From positions 54,700,743 to 54,764,742 of the forward strand of contig CM070723.1 of the NCBI GenBank assembly GCA_036346275.1: a DNA stretch of 64,000 nucleotides, given 5' to 3'. The notes beneath the pieces are model-generated. The model searched no databases, had not been told where the DNA came from, and was given only the letters and a program-made list of their open reading frames with translations. This DNA is from Otatea glauca (taxonomy: Eukaryota > Streptophyta > Magnoliopsida > Poales > Poaceae). The first letter of the stretch is position 1. Each line of letters begins with the position of its first letter. The position numbers were made by a program, and so were the translations under genes. Of the stretch, positions 20,360 to 33,145 are shown in pieces.

Positions 20360-23281
20360 TGTCGGACCGGATTTCCAATCCAACCCTCAGGTATAACCCG
20401 TGCTAGTCCAGAAAAGCTAGCACACACAAAGGAAACAAAGTTGATGACAACACATCCATATCACGAATCAAATAATATTCATTAAGCAAAAGAGTATTAG
20501 CCTTATGGCCAATTATTACAAATAAGAAGCATCATAGCTAGAGTTCAATAAGAAACAGCGGAAACGAATTAACAAAAGCAAAGTAAGTAAGCCCATCCAT
20601 TTGCCCAACAGTAATCGATCGGGTTCGCGTCCTAGCATTCCGGATCGCCTTCATCATAACCACAAGCGTAGAAGTCGTAGTCAGCTTCTGCACACTCTTC
20701 TGTGGAAAGTTGGGGATGTTGCAAGGGTGAGCACAAAATGTACTCCGCAAGTCTTGGAAACATGATGCATGATAACTATATGCAAGGCTAAACAATTGAA
20801 GGCATAATATGGCTCTTTTAGCATAAAGCAAAGTTTATCCGTAAATACCAATAGTAATTTCATAAAGCATCATTTGAACAAAATGTAATAGCATAGTAAT
20901 TGAATTTGATATAACAATTAAAGCAGGTTCCATCTACATTGACCGCTCCATCTGCCAAACCATAACCCAAGAGTTCCATCCGCTCTCGGATTCCCAAACC
21001 ATCATTTTCCTTTGAAACAAAACCATAAAATCTACAATGTGCAAGCGCACTTCGCCCTTGACCGTAAGGCACGGCTACTTAAGTAGTTTTAACTCGCAGA
21101 GTGTGTACACTTTACCCACAAGACATGATCGACTCTTGTTGCCATGCACTTAACACACTTCCTTTGGTGTGTCGGCAGAGAGATCATGACAAGGCCTTTA
21201 CAATGCACAACCCCACTATTAACCTCGCCCGCTAAGGTTTCACCATTGTTAGGGTTCTAGCCGCCAAATCTGAAGCCCCTCTTGCGCTCGCCAACATCCG
21301 CACTCACCAATCAAGGCTAATAATGAGACGCACAAATTATTTAGCCGTGTCGTACCCATATAGACTTGTGGTTGTACGGTAGTGCTCGGTCCATGGTAAC
21401 ACACGCTTGGTCCTTAATTGACTAGGGCGAACATTCACATACCAAGGTCTCGTGCTTTCGCACCCGCCAAACATCCATCCGCCTTGGTCTAAACCATTTC
21501 CACTTTAATTCATTTAAATCACAGCAGCAACACCAATTGCCGCAATCTCACAAATAAGTTTAAACAACATTTGAAATGATTCCCATATTGGCACAATACC
21601 AAACGCTTAAGTCGACTAAGCAATTCTACCGCTCCATGCTAATCTATGGATATCACCAAATAAAGTAGCTAGTATATATATCATCTAGGTGTCAAAGGTT
21701 CGACGTGATCAATTACAATGAGGGTATAACAAACCGAATTTAACTATACTCTAAAACTGCATTTAAAGTACATTGCGTAAAGTAAGCATGCATAATTTAA
21801 AAACAACATATCATTTTCGTAAAATTTGGGATCAATATGTTCAAAGAAGACTTGCCTTATTTGCCTCTTGCCGGTTCTACCTCGATCGTTGATTCGATCG
21901 ATCTTCGATCGCTCGCCTACACGCTAAACGAGGCAAATAAATAAAACAAATTCAAATAAAATTCAAAATTGAAAATAATGGTACTGGAAGATAGATCTTG
22001 AATTTAGATGAATTTAGAATTTTGAATCACTGGAATCGAGCTCGAACGAAGGAGAACGGGCTCTGGAAGATTTCCGATCGTAAAATCGAAAAAATCGAGA
22101 GGTCGACACGTGGCAGCACGTGATTGGCTGGAATTTCGGTTTTCGAAAATCGAAAAGGAAAAAGAAACTCCGCCGACACGTGGGGCCCACATGTCGCTGG
22201 CTTGGTCCACGAAGAACCGGAAGCACCGAGGCGGAGAGAAGCCGACGCGCAGACGGCCGAGGTGGCGAGCCACGCGGCGGATAGGGCGACGTGGCGACCA
22301 CGCTACCGCCACGAGGCGGCCGACGCGGCGCCGCACGGAGCCGAGGCGGCGCTGATGCGTTGGAGGCGGATCGACGCGACGCCGCGCGGCGCTGAGGTGG
22401 CGCAGGAGCGGACGACGCGTGGCGTCGCGTGGCGCTGACGCGGACGCCAGCGAGGCACGGCGGCGCGGGACGGAGCGGCTCACCGGAGCGGAAGAAGAAG
22501 GCGACGGCCTGGGCAAAATTGCGATGGATCCGGGGCGGGGCGTAGGGCAAAGGAGAGAGGGAGACGCGGGGACCTCGGCGAGACCAAACGAGGCGACGGA
22601 GGCTCACCGGAGAGGGAAGAAAAGCGGCGGAGACGGCTCGGGACGGCGGCGCGACTTCGGCGAGCTCGCGGGGGAGGACGGCGGCGTCTCAGGCGACGAG
22701 GAAAGGAGCGGCGGATGCGGCGCGAGGAGGCGAACCTCGGGAAGGGGTCCACGAGGCTTTAAATAGCCTCGGGAGGCGGGCGCGGCACGGACGCCGAAAA
22801 CGGCGCGGATTCGATTAGGGTTTGCGGCGGCGGCGGCAGCGACGCGTATCAGATCCTCGGCCGCCCGACGCGGCGCATGACGGCGGCCGATGCGTGAGCG
22901 GGCCGGCTGGGCGGAGGAAAGCGAGCGGGCGGGCGAAGGAGATGGGCGGGAAGCAGGCGGGGAAAATGGGCCGAGAAAGGATTCGCCCGAAAGGATTTTT
23001 TGAATTAGAAATCATTTTCCGAATTAAAGAAATTCGAAATTCAAATAAAAGCAAATAAATTCAAATAAATATCAAATAAATTCAAAAATCTCCAAAATAC
23101 GAAAAATTCCTTGCAGCACAATGAACCCAAAAAAACTGAAAATCAAATGTTTGATGGATAGATTAGCTAAATTAAATCCTTTTATAAATAGAAAATTCTT
23201 ATTGTCAAATTAATTCAAAGAAATGCAAATGGTGAATTTTGAAACTTAAACATTCTCAAATCCAAATTTTGGAATGTTACA
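20360..23281 (-). repeat. Gypsy 3' LTR
   Basis: Paired with 28292-31180. Long AT-rich stretches are identical between the two LTRs, whereas differences cluster in short indels around CG, CAG and CTG sites. Contains a GC-rich block at 22180-22800 with fortuitous open frames on both strands. Confidence 0.9.
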
Positions 23282-24620
23282 AACCTCCCTCCTTAAAAGA
23301 AATCTCGACCAGAGATTTGGACAGACTAGGAAAGAGGTTGGGGTACTCTTCTCTAAGATCTTTTCTCGCTCCCAAGTTGCTTCCTTTTCGAATGGTTGCT
23401 CCAATCGACTTTGCAAAACTTGATTGTCCTGCTTTCTTGTTCTGCGCTCCGCCTCATCCAAAATTCGATCGGATACTGGGTAGGTAAGATCATCCTGTAG
23501 CTCAACATTCTCAATCGCATTTGCTCTTCCGAACTCGAGACACTTCTTCACCGTGACACATGGAACACATTGTGCACATTTGATAAGCTCGGTGGCGGCT
23601 CCAATCGATAAGCCACTTGGCCACTTCGCTAGGATTGGGAACGGTCCAATGAATCTTGGTGCTAACTTTCCACGAACTTGAAATCGACGCAATCCTCCGA
23701 GCGTGAGACTTTCAAGTACACATAGTCACCAGAGCAAAGGTTAACTCTCTCCGACGATTATCAGTAGCTCTTCCGCCTAGACTGCTACTGTTCTCAATCT
23801 TTCTTGAATCATTTTACTTGTTCTTCGCCTTTTGCAACATATCGGACCAAAGACTTGGCGATCTCCTGTTTCATTCCAACAAAGAGGTGTTACGCACTTT
23901 CTTCCATACAAGGCTTCAAATGGCGACATCGCAAACTTGCTTGATAACTATTGTTATATGAGAATTCGCATAAGGTAAACTTTGATCCCAACTTGCCGCA
24001 TTGGACAAGGCACAAGACCTTAACATATCTTCAAGGATTTGGTTTACTCGCTCGGTTTGTCCATCCGTCTCGAGGATGATAAGTCAGTATTGAAATTCAG
24101 TTGGTACCCAACGCTTCTTGCAACTTTTGCGTAATCTTGAAGTAAATTGAGTGCCTCGATCCGATACAATTCTCTTTGGCACACCATGCAAACACACGAT
24201 TCTTGACATATACAACTCGCAAGTTGATCTCCCGTAAGTTGTTCTCACAGAATGAAATGAGCAACTTTTGTCAATCGATCCACTACAACCCATATTGAAT
24301 CATAACTGACTGGTTCTCAAGTCCCGTAATGAAATCCATTCCAATTTCTTCCCACTTCCATTCGTGCACTTTTAACTACCGTAGTAATCCTGCGGTCTTT
24401 GATGTTCAACTTTAACTCACCGGGCATACATCACACATAGCTATATACTCTGCGATTTCCTTTCTCATCCTTGGCCACCAATATATACCACGAAGATCTT
24501 GATACATCTTAGTATTACGGATGAATTGAGTACGCGACTCATGCGCCTCTTTTAATATCAACTGCTTGATCTCTTTTGATTCGGCACATAAATACTTTTT
24601 CCAAGCCAAATAGTTCCTTC
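23246..24620 (-). pseudogene. Gypsy integrase region
   Basis: Minus-strand pieces in several frames. At 24412-24609 is the zinc-binding segment with W-W-P-x-M and C-x-x-C; at 24084-24293 the core with H-G-V-P-x-x-I-V-S-D-R-G-T-Q-F (second catalytic Asp); and at 23246-23692 the C-terminal part with L-A-P-R-F-I-G-P-F. The continuity is lost through frameshifts. The last piece runs across the polypurine tract into the LTR. Confidence 0.85.
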
Positions 24621-24829
24621 TTCATCCTCGAAAATCACGGGCTTTACCTTCCTTGATTCTATCCTTGATCTTAGCAACTTCTTTATCCGACTTTTGCATC
24701 TTTTGATCGATCCGTCAAGGTTGGTTGAATTTCTAATGCAAATGACGAAACCCTCATCCACTAATTCCAAATTCAAATGAAACTCCTCGTGAAGAGCAGG
24801 TTGACCTTCTTGAATCATCATATTATTGC

Positions 24830-26000
24830 AATAGCTCTTCCGCTTAAGGCATCGGCAACTACATTAGCCTTGCCGGGATGATAATGTATTCCCACATCAT
24901 AATCCTTAATTAACTCCAACCATCTTCTTTGCCTTAGGTTGAGGTCCGCTGAGTGAAGATATACTTCAAACTCTTATGATCTGTAAAAATCTCACAACGA
25001 TTCCCGATGAGATAATGCCTCCACAACTTTAGTGCATGCACAATCGCACCATTTCAAGTCATGGGTTGGATAGTTTTCCTCATGTGGTCGCAATTGCCGT
25101 GAGGCGTATGCAACTACTTTGCCTTCTTGCATCAAGACACATCCAAGTCCTGCCTTGAGGCATCACGAAAAATCTCAAAGTTCTTCCGAATATCCGGTAA
25201 AATGAGCACCGGGGTGAGGTCATCTTTTCTTTAATTCTGAAAACTTTGCTCACAAGCTTGCACTATTCAAACTTCTTTTCCTTCTTGACAATCGGGTAAG
25301 CGGTCTTGCAATCTTTGAAAATCCTTCTATGAATCTTCGGTAGTATCCCGCTAAACCAAGAAAACTTCGATATCGTGTCTCGACTTGGGTTGCCTCCAAT
25401 CAAGTACACCTTTCACTTTTTCGTGGTCTCTTGAGACACCTCCAGTGAAATTATATGACCTAAGAAAGCAACTTCTTTCAACCAAAACTCACACTTGTCG
25501 AACTTAGCATACAACCGATGATTTCGAGCTTTTCTAACACCATCCTCAAATGACCTTCATGTTCGCTTCATCTTTAGAATAGATAAGAATATCATCTATG
25601 AATACTACCACAAACTTGTCCGGTATTCCATAAATACTTTATTCATCAAATTCATAAAATAAGTGGTGCATTGGTCGACCAAATGACATAATCAGAACTC
25701 ATATAATCCATATCGTAGCAAAAGCTGTCTTGAATATCTTGTGACCTTATTTTCAATCGATGGTATCCGGATCGAAGATCGATCTTGGAGAAAATACATG
25801 CTCCTTTCAACCGATCAAACAAGTCATCAATCACGGCAACGGTACTTGTTCTTGATTGTGACTTCATTCAGGGCTCTATAATCCACGCACAAGCGCAAAC
25901 TATTATCCTTCTTCTTTACAAAAAGAACTGGCGCTCCCCAAGGTGACGAACTTGGACGAACGTATCCTTTTTCTTGCAATTCCTCAACTCATTTCTTCAT
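24830..26000 (-). pseudogene. Gypsy reverse transcriptase and RNase H region
   Basis: The RT segment L-K-G-A-C-I-F-S-K-I-D-L-R-S-G-Y-H is in a short frame at 25652-25867, and the catalytic F-I-D-D-I-L-I-Y-S motif is readable on the minus strand near 25575-25610. RNase H sequence follows toward 24900 but is fragmented. Many frameshifts mean no active enzyme could be made. Confidence 0.85.
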
Positions 26001-26010
26001 CTCGGCGAGT

Positions 26011-26394
26011 TCATTGGTCGGCATGCGGTAGGGTCTCTTGGAAATTGGAGCCGCACGGTGGACTAGCTCTATGACGAACTCTACCTCTCGATCGGTGGCA
26101 TACCGCAAATCTTCGAAATACATCCGGATATTCTTGCACCACAGGCACACTTTCCAAAGTTGATTCCTTCAAACTGTTCAAAGTGCACTTCTTACTTGCA
26201 GATTCATCAGGCATATACTCCACTCGAATGCCTTCTGAATTGGTAAGGGTGATGGCTCTACTGGCACAATCTATTTGACCTTTATATTTGGTTAACCAAT
26301 CCATCCCTAGGATGACATCTATTCCTTTTGAATCCAAGATGATAAGATTCGCTAGAATTCTACCCCATTGATTTTTATGGTTGCACTTGGGCAT
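26011..26394 (-). pseudogene. Gypsy aspartic protease region and RT leader
   Basis: Contains I-D-V-I-L-G-M-D-W-L, the conserved C-terminal part of Gypsy retropepsins, then V-x-V-V-Q-E-Y-P-D-V-F, the usual lead-in to reverse transcriptase. The frame is lost at the RT boundary. The active-site region lies upstream in another frame near 26500. Confidence 0.85.
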
Positions 26395-26847
26395 ACTGAA
26401 CTAGTTCTCAATTCTTTTCCAGGAGATTGAACTATCATAGGGCTCTTAAGGGTAAAGGTTTCCCAACCAAATTGTTCAACAAAACTCTTCGATATAAAAG
26501 AATGCGATGCTCCGAGAATCAAATAATGCCGGCGGTGTATTGAGTTAATAAGGAACTTACCCAAAACCACATCCGATGCCTCCCGAGCTTCTTGGCGGTC
26601 ACATGGTTGACTCGTCCTCTTCCAAAAGATTGCGGAGCTCAGGCGTCTGGGCGTTCCACGACCTTGTCCTTGCGTAGGAGCTCGCGCAATGGATCCCAAG
26701 TTGAACGGCATCGGGTCACTTGTCGACGCTTCGAGGACAATTGCTAGCATAATGTCCCATCCGTGACAATGGAAACACCAATCCTCGCAGATTTGAATTC
26801 CCTTTCGCCGCTGACCATCGGCGTTGTTCTCACTTGCCCTTGAGCGA

Positions 26848-27343
26848 TTAGGCGCGGTCCGAATTAGGAGTACGGGGTGCTCCTTGAACAGGTGTTCTGT
26901 TGGCTTGCTGAGGCTGAAAGCCCTGACGAGAACCACTCGCTCCATGCTGAGCCTGAAATGCCATTCTTCTCTTGCGGGACTCTCGTTGTTGGCGTTGAGC
27001 ATCCTCTTGCACTAGTGCCTTGTTCACCATATCTTGAAAATTCGGAAAATCCAAAGCAACTAGTCTGCACCTTGATGTCAGGGTCAAGTCCCTCCATGAA
27101 CCTCCAGATCTTGGCACTTTCAGTTGCCACATCTTCTGGTGCATACCTCGACAATTGGGTAAACCGGTTAAGATACTCAGAAACACTCTGGTTTCCCTGA
27201 TGCAGCTTGCGAAATTCTCTTTTCTTCATTTCAATTATGCCCGCAGGCACATGAGCAGTACGGAAGGCTTCAGAGAATTCCTCCCAAGTTATAGCTTGAG
27301 CATTCTGATGGGCAGCACAGAAATTATCCCACCAAGTAGTCAT
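26848..27343 (-). pseudogene. Gypsy gag domain
   Basis: Minus-strand frame with W-W-D-N-F, I-T-W-E-E-F-S-E-A-F, F-R-K-L-H-Q-G-N-Q-S-V-S-E-Y and F-M-E-G-L-D-P, which matches the Retrotrans_gag family. The frame switches near 27080, so two overlapping frames (26864-27343 and 26848-27186) carry successive parts. Downstream a zinc-knuckle region is expected near 26750 but is fragmented. Confidence 0.85.
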
Positions 27344-28291
27344 ACTCCTTTTAATTGATGACTCGCATAGAGAACCTTTTCACGGTCATCACACCGCGCT
27401 AATCGGAGCTTTTTCTCTACATCTCTCAACCACCATACGCCTCCAAGGGTTCACTGCTCCGTGAAGGTAGGCGGTCTAGTTCTCATAAACTCTCCAAGCT
27501 TTGATTGGGGTGGCATCACCGTGCCGCGGTGGTCTTTGGTGCGGATTGTTTACTATATTCGAGCAAGGGCTGCAACAATCAAGCCGCATTGCCATCATCT
27601 GCTGGATATCTCAGAATCGGGGTTGGGTGGCGGCGGGCGGCACTTGCGATCTTGAACATCCTGCCGCTCTTGTGGCTCGGCTCGCCACGACCACGACCAC
27701 GACCTCCAACACGACCTCCTCTCGACCAGCTCCACGACCTCTTCCTTGACCTTCCATCCAAGCAACGGCCAGAAGCAGTTAGCAATAGATGAGAGGGAAG
27801 AGCAAAAGGTGAGAAGGCTAGGGAGGTAGCCATTCCAAGACCAAACAAACTAACACTCCAAAAGAAAGATGGCTGCAACACAATGCTAGCGCAAGTGTAC
27901 AACACACCCCACAAACAAGCGACAAAAATCTTGAAACACTCGAACTATACGTTGCTACACTAAAAAGGGATGACCTAGAGCACTAAAAACCTATCTTATA
28001 TGGTAGTCTTCTCGGATATACCCTTTGACGACTTGATCATCTTCCTCCTTGATCTGGATTCTTGCAGAAGGCTCGAGGCTTTGAGAAGTTTCAAGGGATA
28101 AGATCAAATTAAAATTTTAAAATAATATTTCAAAGAAGAAAAGGAGTAAGAACCTAAGAATAAGATGAGATGAGATAATCTATTTCACAGCAATTCGTTG
28201 GTTTGATTTAGAAAATAATTTTGAAGTTCTTGCTAAGAAGACCAGACTAACTAGGGTTGCGACCTACACCAATATGGCTCGATACCACCTC

Positions 28292-31180
28292 TGTCGGGAC
28301 CGGATTTCCAAATCAACCCTCTCGTATAACCTGTGCTAGTCCAGAAAAGCTAGCACACACAAAGGAAACAAAGGATGACAACACATCCATATCACGAATC
28401 AAATAATATTCATTAAGCAAAGAGTATTAGCCTTATGGCCAATTATTACAAATAAGAAGCATCATAGCTAGAGTTCAATAAGAAACAGTGAAACGAATTA
28501 ACAAAAGCAAAGTAAGTAAGCCCATCCATTTGCCCAACAGTAATCGATCGGGGTTCGCGTCCTAGCATTCCGGATCGCTTCATCATAACCACAAGCGTAG
28601 AAGTCGTAGTCACCGCACACTCTTACGTGGAAAGTTGGGGATGTTGCAAGGGTGAGCACAAAATGTACTCCATAAGTCTTGGAAACATGATGCATGATAA
28701 CTATATGCAAGGCTAAACAATTGAAGGCATAATATGGCTCTTTTAGCATAAAGCAAAGTTTATCCAGAATACCAATAGTAATTTCATAAAGCATCATTTG
28801 AACAAAATGTAATAGCATAGTAATTGAATTTGATATAACAATTAAAGCGGGTTCCATCTACCCGACCGGCTCCATCTCCAAACCATAACCCAAGAGTTCC
28901 ATCTCTTCCTCGGATTCCCAAACCATCATTTTCCTTTGAAACAAAACCATAAAATCTACAATGTGCAAGCGCACCTGCTTTGCCCTTGACCGTGGGCACG
29001 GCTACTTAAGTAGTTTTAACTCGCAGAGTGTGTACACTTTACCCACAAGACATGATCGACTCTTGTTGCCATGCACTTAACACACTTCCTTTGGTGTGTC
29101 GGCAGAGAGATCATGACAAGGCCTTTACAATGCACAACCCCACTATTAACCTCGCGCTAAGGTTTCACCGTTAGGGTTCTAGCCGCCAAAGATCTGAAGC
29201 CCTCTTGCGCCGCCAACATCCGCACTCACCAACCGGCGGTTAATAATGAGACGCACAAATTATTTAGCCAGTCGTACCCATATAGACTTGTGGTTGTACG
29301 GTAGTGCTCGGTCCATGGTAACACACGCTTGGTCCTTAATTGACTAGGCGAACATTCACATACCAAGGTCTCGTGCTTTCGCACCCGCCAAACATCCATC
29401 CGCCCGGTCTAAACCATTTCCACTTTAATTCATTTAAATCACAGCAGCAACACCAATTGCCGCAATCTCACAAATAAGTTTAAACAACATTTGAAATGAT
29501 TCCCATATTGGCACAATATCAAACGCTTAAGTTTGGACTAAGCAATTCTACCGCTCCATGCTAATCTACTGGATATCACCAAATAAAGTAGCTAGTATAT
29601 ATATCATCTAGGGTGTCAAAGGTTCGACGTGATCAATTACAATGAGGGTATAACAAACTGGAATTTAACTATACTCTAAAACTGCATTTAAAGTACATTG
29701 CGTAAAGTAAGCATGCATAATTTAAAAACAACATATCATTTTCGTAAAATTTGGGATCAATATGTTCAAAGAAGACTTGCCTTCACGCCTCTTGCTGGTT
29801 CTACCTCGATCGTTGATTCGATCGATCTTATCGCGTGCGCCTACACGCTAAACGAGGCAAATAAATAAAACAAATTCAAATAAAATTCAAAAATTGAAAA
29901 TAATGGTACTGGAAGATAGATCTTGAATTTAGATGAATTTAGAATTTTGAATCACTCGAATCGAGCTCGAACGAAGGAGAACGGCTCTGGAAGATTTCGC
30001 ATCGTAAAATCGAGAAAAATCGAGAGGTCGACACGTGGCAGCACGTGATTGGCTGGAATTTCGGGTTTCGGAAAATCGAAAAGGAAAAGAAACTCCGCCG
30101 ACACGTGGGGCCCACATGTCGCTGGCTTGGTCCACGAAGAACCGGAAGCACCGAGGCGGAGAGAAGCCGACGCAGACCGGCCGAGGTGGCGAGCCACGCC
30201 GCGGATAGGGCGAGACGTGGCGTACACGCCACCGCCACGAGGCGGCCGACGCGCACCGCACGGAGCCGAGGCGGCGCCGATGCGGCCGAGGCGGATCGAC
30301 GCGACGCCGACGCGGCGCGAGGTGGCGCAGAGCGACGACGCGTGGCGTCGCGTCGCGCCGCCGCGGACGCCAGAGGCACAGCGCAGCTGGGGCGGAGCGG
30401 CTCACCGAGCGGAAGAAGAAGGCGACGGCACGGGCAAATTGCGATGGATCCGGGCGGGCGTAGGGCAAAGGAGAGAGGAGACGCGGGACCTCTGCGAGAC
30501 CAAACGAGGCGACGAGGCTCACCGGAGAGGAAGAAAAGCGCGAGACGGCTCGGGGCGCAGCGCGATTTCGACGAGCTCGCGGGGACGGCGGCGTCTCAGC
30601 GACGAGGAAAGGAGCGGCGGATGCGGCGCGAGGAGGCGAACCTCGAAGGGGTCCACGAGGCTTTAAATAGCCTCGGAGGCGGGCGTACGGACGCCAAAAC
30701 GGCGCGATTCGATTAGGGTTTCAAGCGGCGGCGGGCAGCAGCGCGGCCAGATCCTCGCCGCCCGACGTGGCGCAGCGATCGGCGATCGACGCGAGCGGGC
30801 CGGTCAGTGGCCGGAAAAGCGAGCGGCCGGCGAAGGAGATGGGCCGAAGCAAGCGAGGAAAATGGGCCGAGAAAGGATTCGCCCAAGAAAGGATTTTTGA
30901 ATTAGAAATCATTTTCCGAATTAAAGAAATTCCAAATTCAAATAAAAGCAAATAAATTCAAATAAATATCAAATAAATTCAAAAATCTCCAAAAATACAG
31001 AAAAATTCCTTGCAAAGACAATGAACCCAAAAAAACTGAAAATCAAATGTTTGATGGATAGATTAGCTAAATTAAATCCTTTTATAAATAGAAAATTTTA
31101 TTAAGTCAAATTAATTCAAAGAAATGCAAATGGTGAATTTTGAAACTTAAACATTCAAATCCAAATTTTGGAATGTTACA
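28292..31180 (-). repeat. Gypsy 5' LTR
   Basis: Partner of 20360-23281. On the minus strand it reads TGTAACATTCC...CCGACA and is followed by the primer-binding site. The GC-rich block at 30080-30700 corresponds to 22180-22800. Confidence 0.9.
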
Positions 31181-31184
31181 GTAT

Positions 31185-32499
31185 CCGCTTAAGAGTCACG
31201 AGAGAACAAGTTGCACAAGAAGACGAGTACATACATTGTCCATGCATTGATTGCAAGAATGAGAAAATGTTTTCAGACAAAGAGCACATCCACTTGCACT
31301 TGATTTGAAGAGGTTTTGTACTTGGCTATACACGTTGGACAAGTCACGGTGAAGAGGAAAATATACATGAAGGTGATAACGTATTGGATGATGGAGAAGG
31401 CATTATGGCAGCTGACATCAGTTATGGATCTAATGAGGATAGGTTGGACATAGATGACGATAATAATCTTGCTCAGATGTTGCGCGATGCAGAAGGGAAC
31501 TACACTAGTCAGAGAGAGTTTAATCAATTCAAGGGTTTGTTGGACGACTCGGACACACCTTTGTTCTCGGATTGCAAGGAGGAATACACAAAGTTACACA
31601 CCGTGCTTTCACTTCTAAAATTGAAGGCAAGCAATGGTTGGTCCGATAAAAGTTTCACGGCGCTATTACATCTCTTAGCGGACATGCTTCCAAATGGAAA
31701 CGTATTGCCGATAACCACTTATTTAGCTAAGAAGGTTGTATGTCCATTGGGATTGGAAGTAGAAAGAATACATGCATGTCCAAATGATTGTATACTCTAT
31801 CGCAAAGAGTATACAGACATGCATGTATGTCCGGTGTGCAAATCATCGCGATACAAGCGTAAAGGCCATGACAGCGAGGGCACCGTGGTGAAGAGGGCTG
31901 AGAAGGAAATGGAAATGATGAAGGAAAGGGTTCTGCGAGAAATACAAGGCACCATTGAAGAACAAGTTGAACGACAAGTACAACAAGCCTTGAGTCAGTC
32001 GCAGCCCACAACGTTTTCTCGATCCTACAGTCGTCGCAGCGAGCTTGCGCGTCCCACGCCATTGGCGGCGGACAACAACCATTATCCCGTGGACGACATA
32101 CGAGACCCCACACTGTCGACTCAACGTGCCGTGATGAACATATTTATGCAGTACCACAGAGTAGTCTATCCGCGCCAAGAAGGGTATCCCGCACAATACC
32201 CGATAGCGCCAGGTTATGCAAAGGTCCAAGTGGACACGGTATTTGCACAGTTTGTTGAGATCGGACTGGAAAAACCCGCCAATGATGAGATAACTACTCT
32301 AGGAAGTGCCGTCCACTCATTCATCCAATGGCGCAAGCGTGACATCGTCTTGGACCATACAGTACCATCCTCTCCTGCAGTACAATCCTCGCATCCGTCA
32401 CCAGCACCTGAGAGTGAAACGGGGAAGAAGCAAAATGAGGTAGAAAAGAAATGCATTGAGGACCCCATAAAGATGGCCACTGTTAGTACTCCAAAGTAG
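31185..32499 (+). pseudogene. Chimeric CACTA protein: TNP2 N-terminus joined to DUF8039-like region
   Basis: After the Gypsy element the transposase-associated domain resumes (H-C-P-C-I-D-C-K-N at about 31237-31263) but has a TGA at 31305-31307. The open stretch 31384-32499 (371 residues) contains TNP2 sequence to about residue 160 (L-L-K-L-K-A...C-P-N-D-C...C-P-V-C-K-S-S-R-Y). It then passes in frame into a charged coiled-coil-like region (168-205) and a segment (about 225-325) with Y-P-V-D-D-I, Y-A-K-V-Q-V, L-G-S-A-V and F-I-Q-W-R-K-R-D-I, which resembles the DUF8039 part of the second CACTA gene. The catalytic part of TNP2 is missing, so this looks like an internal deletion that fused two genes. 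Confidence 0.72.
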
Positions 32500-32616
32500 A
32501 AACATATAACACCTGGTACTTCAAATGACAAACCTACAACCTCTGATCCCAAAAATTGGCACATTAGACAAGCTGTATCAGCCAGATCAGGCGAGGCCAG
32601 GTCCGAGTATGATGTC

Positions 32617-33145
32617 GTGCGACAAAAAAGTAAGGGCAAGGCGCAGTCTGATGACCAAGATGATCAACAAAGATTGAAATTCGAGGTAGGGAAGCCCTTG
32701 GTCACCGCTTCGAAGTTAAAAAGTCTAACACCTATGATGCAACGATTACATGCATGGTACTTAGATCGATCCAACCAAGACGTACTCCCAAAGATGATCA
32801 CTGCAATTTTCCGTGAGGAACATTTTCACCATGAGGGCCATGGCTACTTCTTAATAGAATTCGATAACTTGCACAACTTGTTCTATCACGACGCCCTCGA
32901 CATATCTTTTTTGAGATGCTGGTCACTGTAAGTGTCTAATATATCAATCTTGGCCTACATTCACGTAATACCGATAAATTTCATGTCTAACTAATTCGTT
33001 ATATAGATACGAGATGATTGAAGTACGAAGAACCAAGGGGCCAGTGGGATTCCTCGACCCGGGAACGGTTTGCCAACATGAAATCAAAAGAGCACCAAAG
33101 GAGGTCGAGGAGTACGTATATAAAGTTTTGATTAAACTACAAGAC
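32617..33145 (+). pseudogene. CACTA second-gene remnant (Ulp1/C48-associated region)
   Basis: The frame 32617-32931 has L-T-P-M-M-Q-R-L-H-A-W-Y and Y-H-D-A-L-D-I-S-F-L-R-C-W, resembling the region before the Ulp1-like cysteine protease of grass CACTA proteins. An intron-like gap and a further exon-like piece at about 33007-33145 (G-P-V-G-F-L-D-P) follow. The protease catalytic residues themselves were not found. Likely a decayed exon series. Confidence 0.55.

Larger units (their letters stand above)
20360..31180 (-). mobile_element. Gypsy LTR retrotransposon, minus strand, nested in CACTA transposase exon
   Basis: 10,821 bp, with LTRs of 2922 bp (20360-23281) and 2889 bp (28292-31180), both TGTCGG...GTTACA on the + strand. 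A direct repeat GTAT flanks it (20356-20359 and 31181-31184). Coding is on the minus strand in the order gag, protease, RT, RNase H, integrase, which defines Gypsy. The primer-binding site beside the LTR at 28291 reads TGGTATCGAGCCA on the minus strand, one base short of the initiator-Met match. A polypurine tract (AAGGAGGGAGGTT) abuts the other LTR. The frame is broken in many places by short indels. Confidence 0.92.

Noticed and set aside
22004..22766. Several long GC-rich frames on both strands, repeated at 29929-30716
   Set aside because: They lie inside the Gypsy LTRs, overlap on both strands and are Arg/Ala/Pro-rich with no family resemblance; GC content explains the lack of stops.
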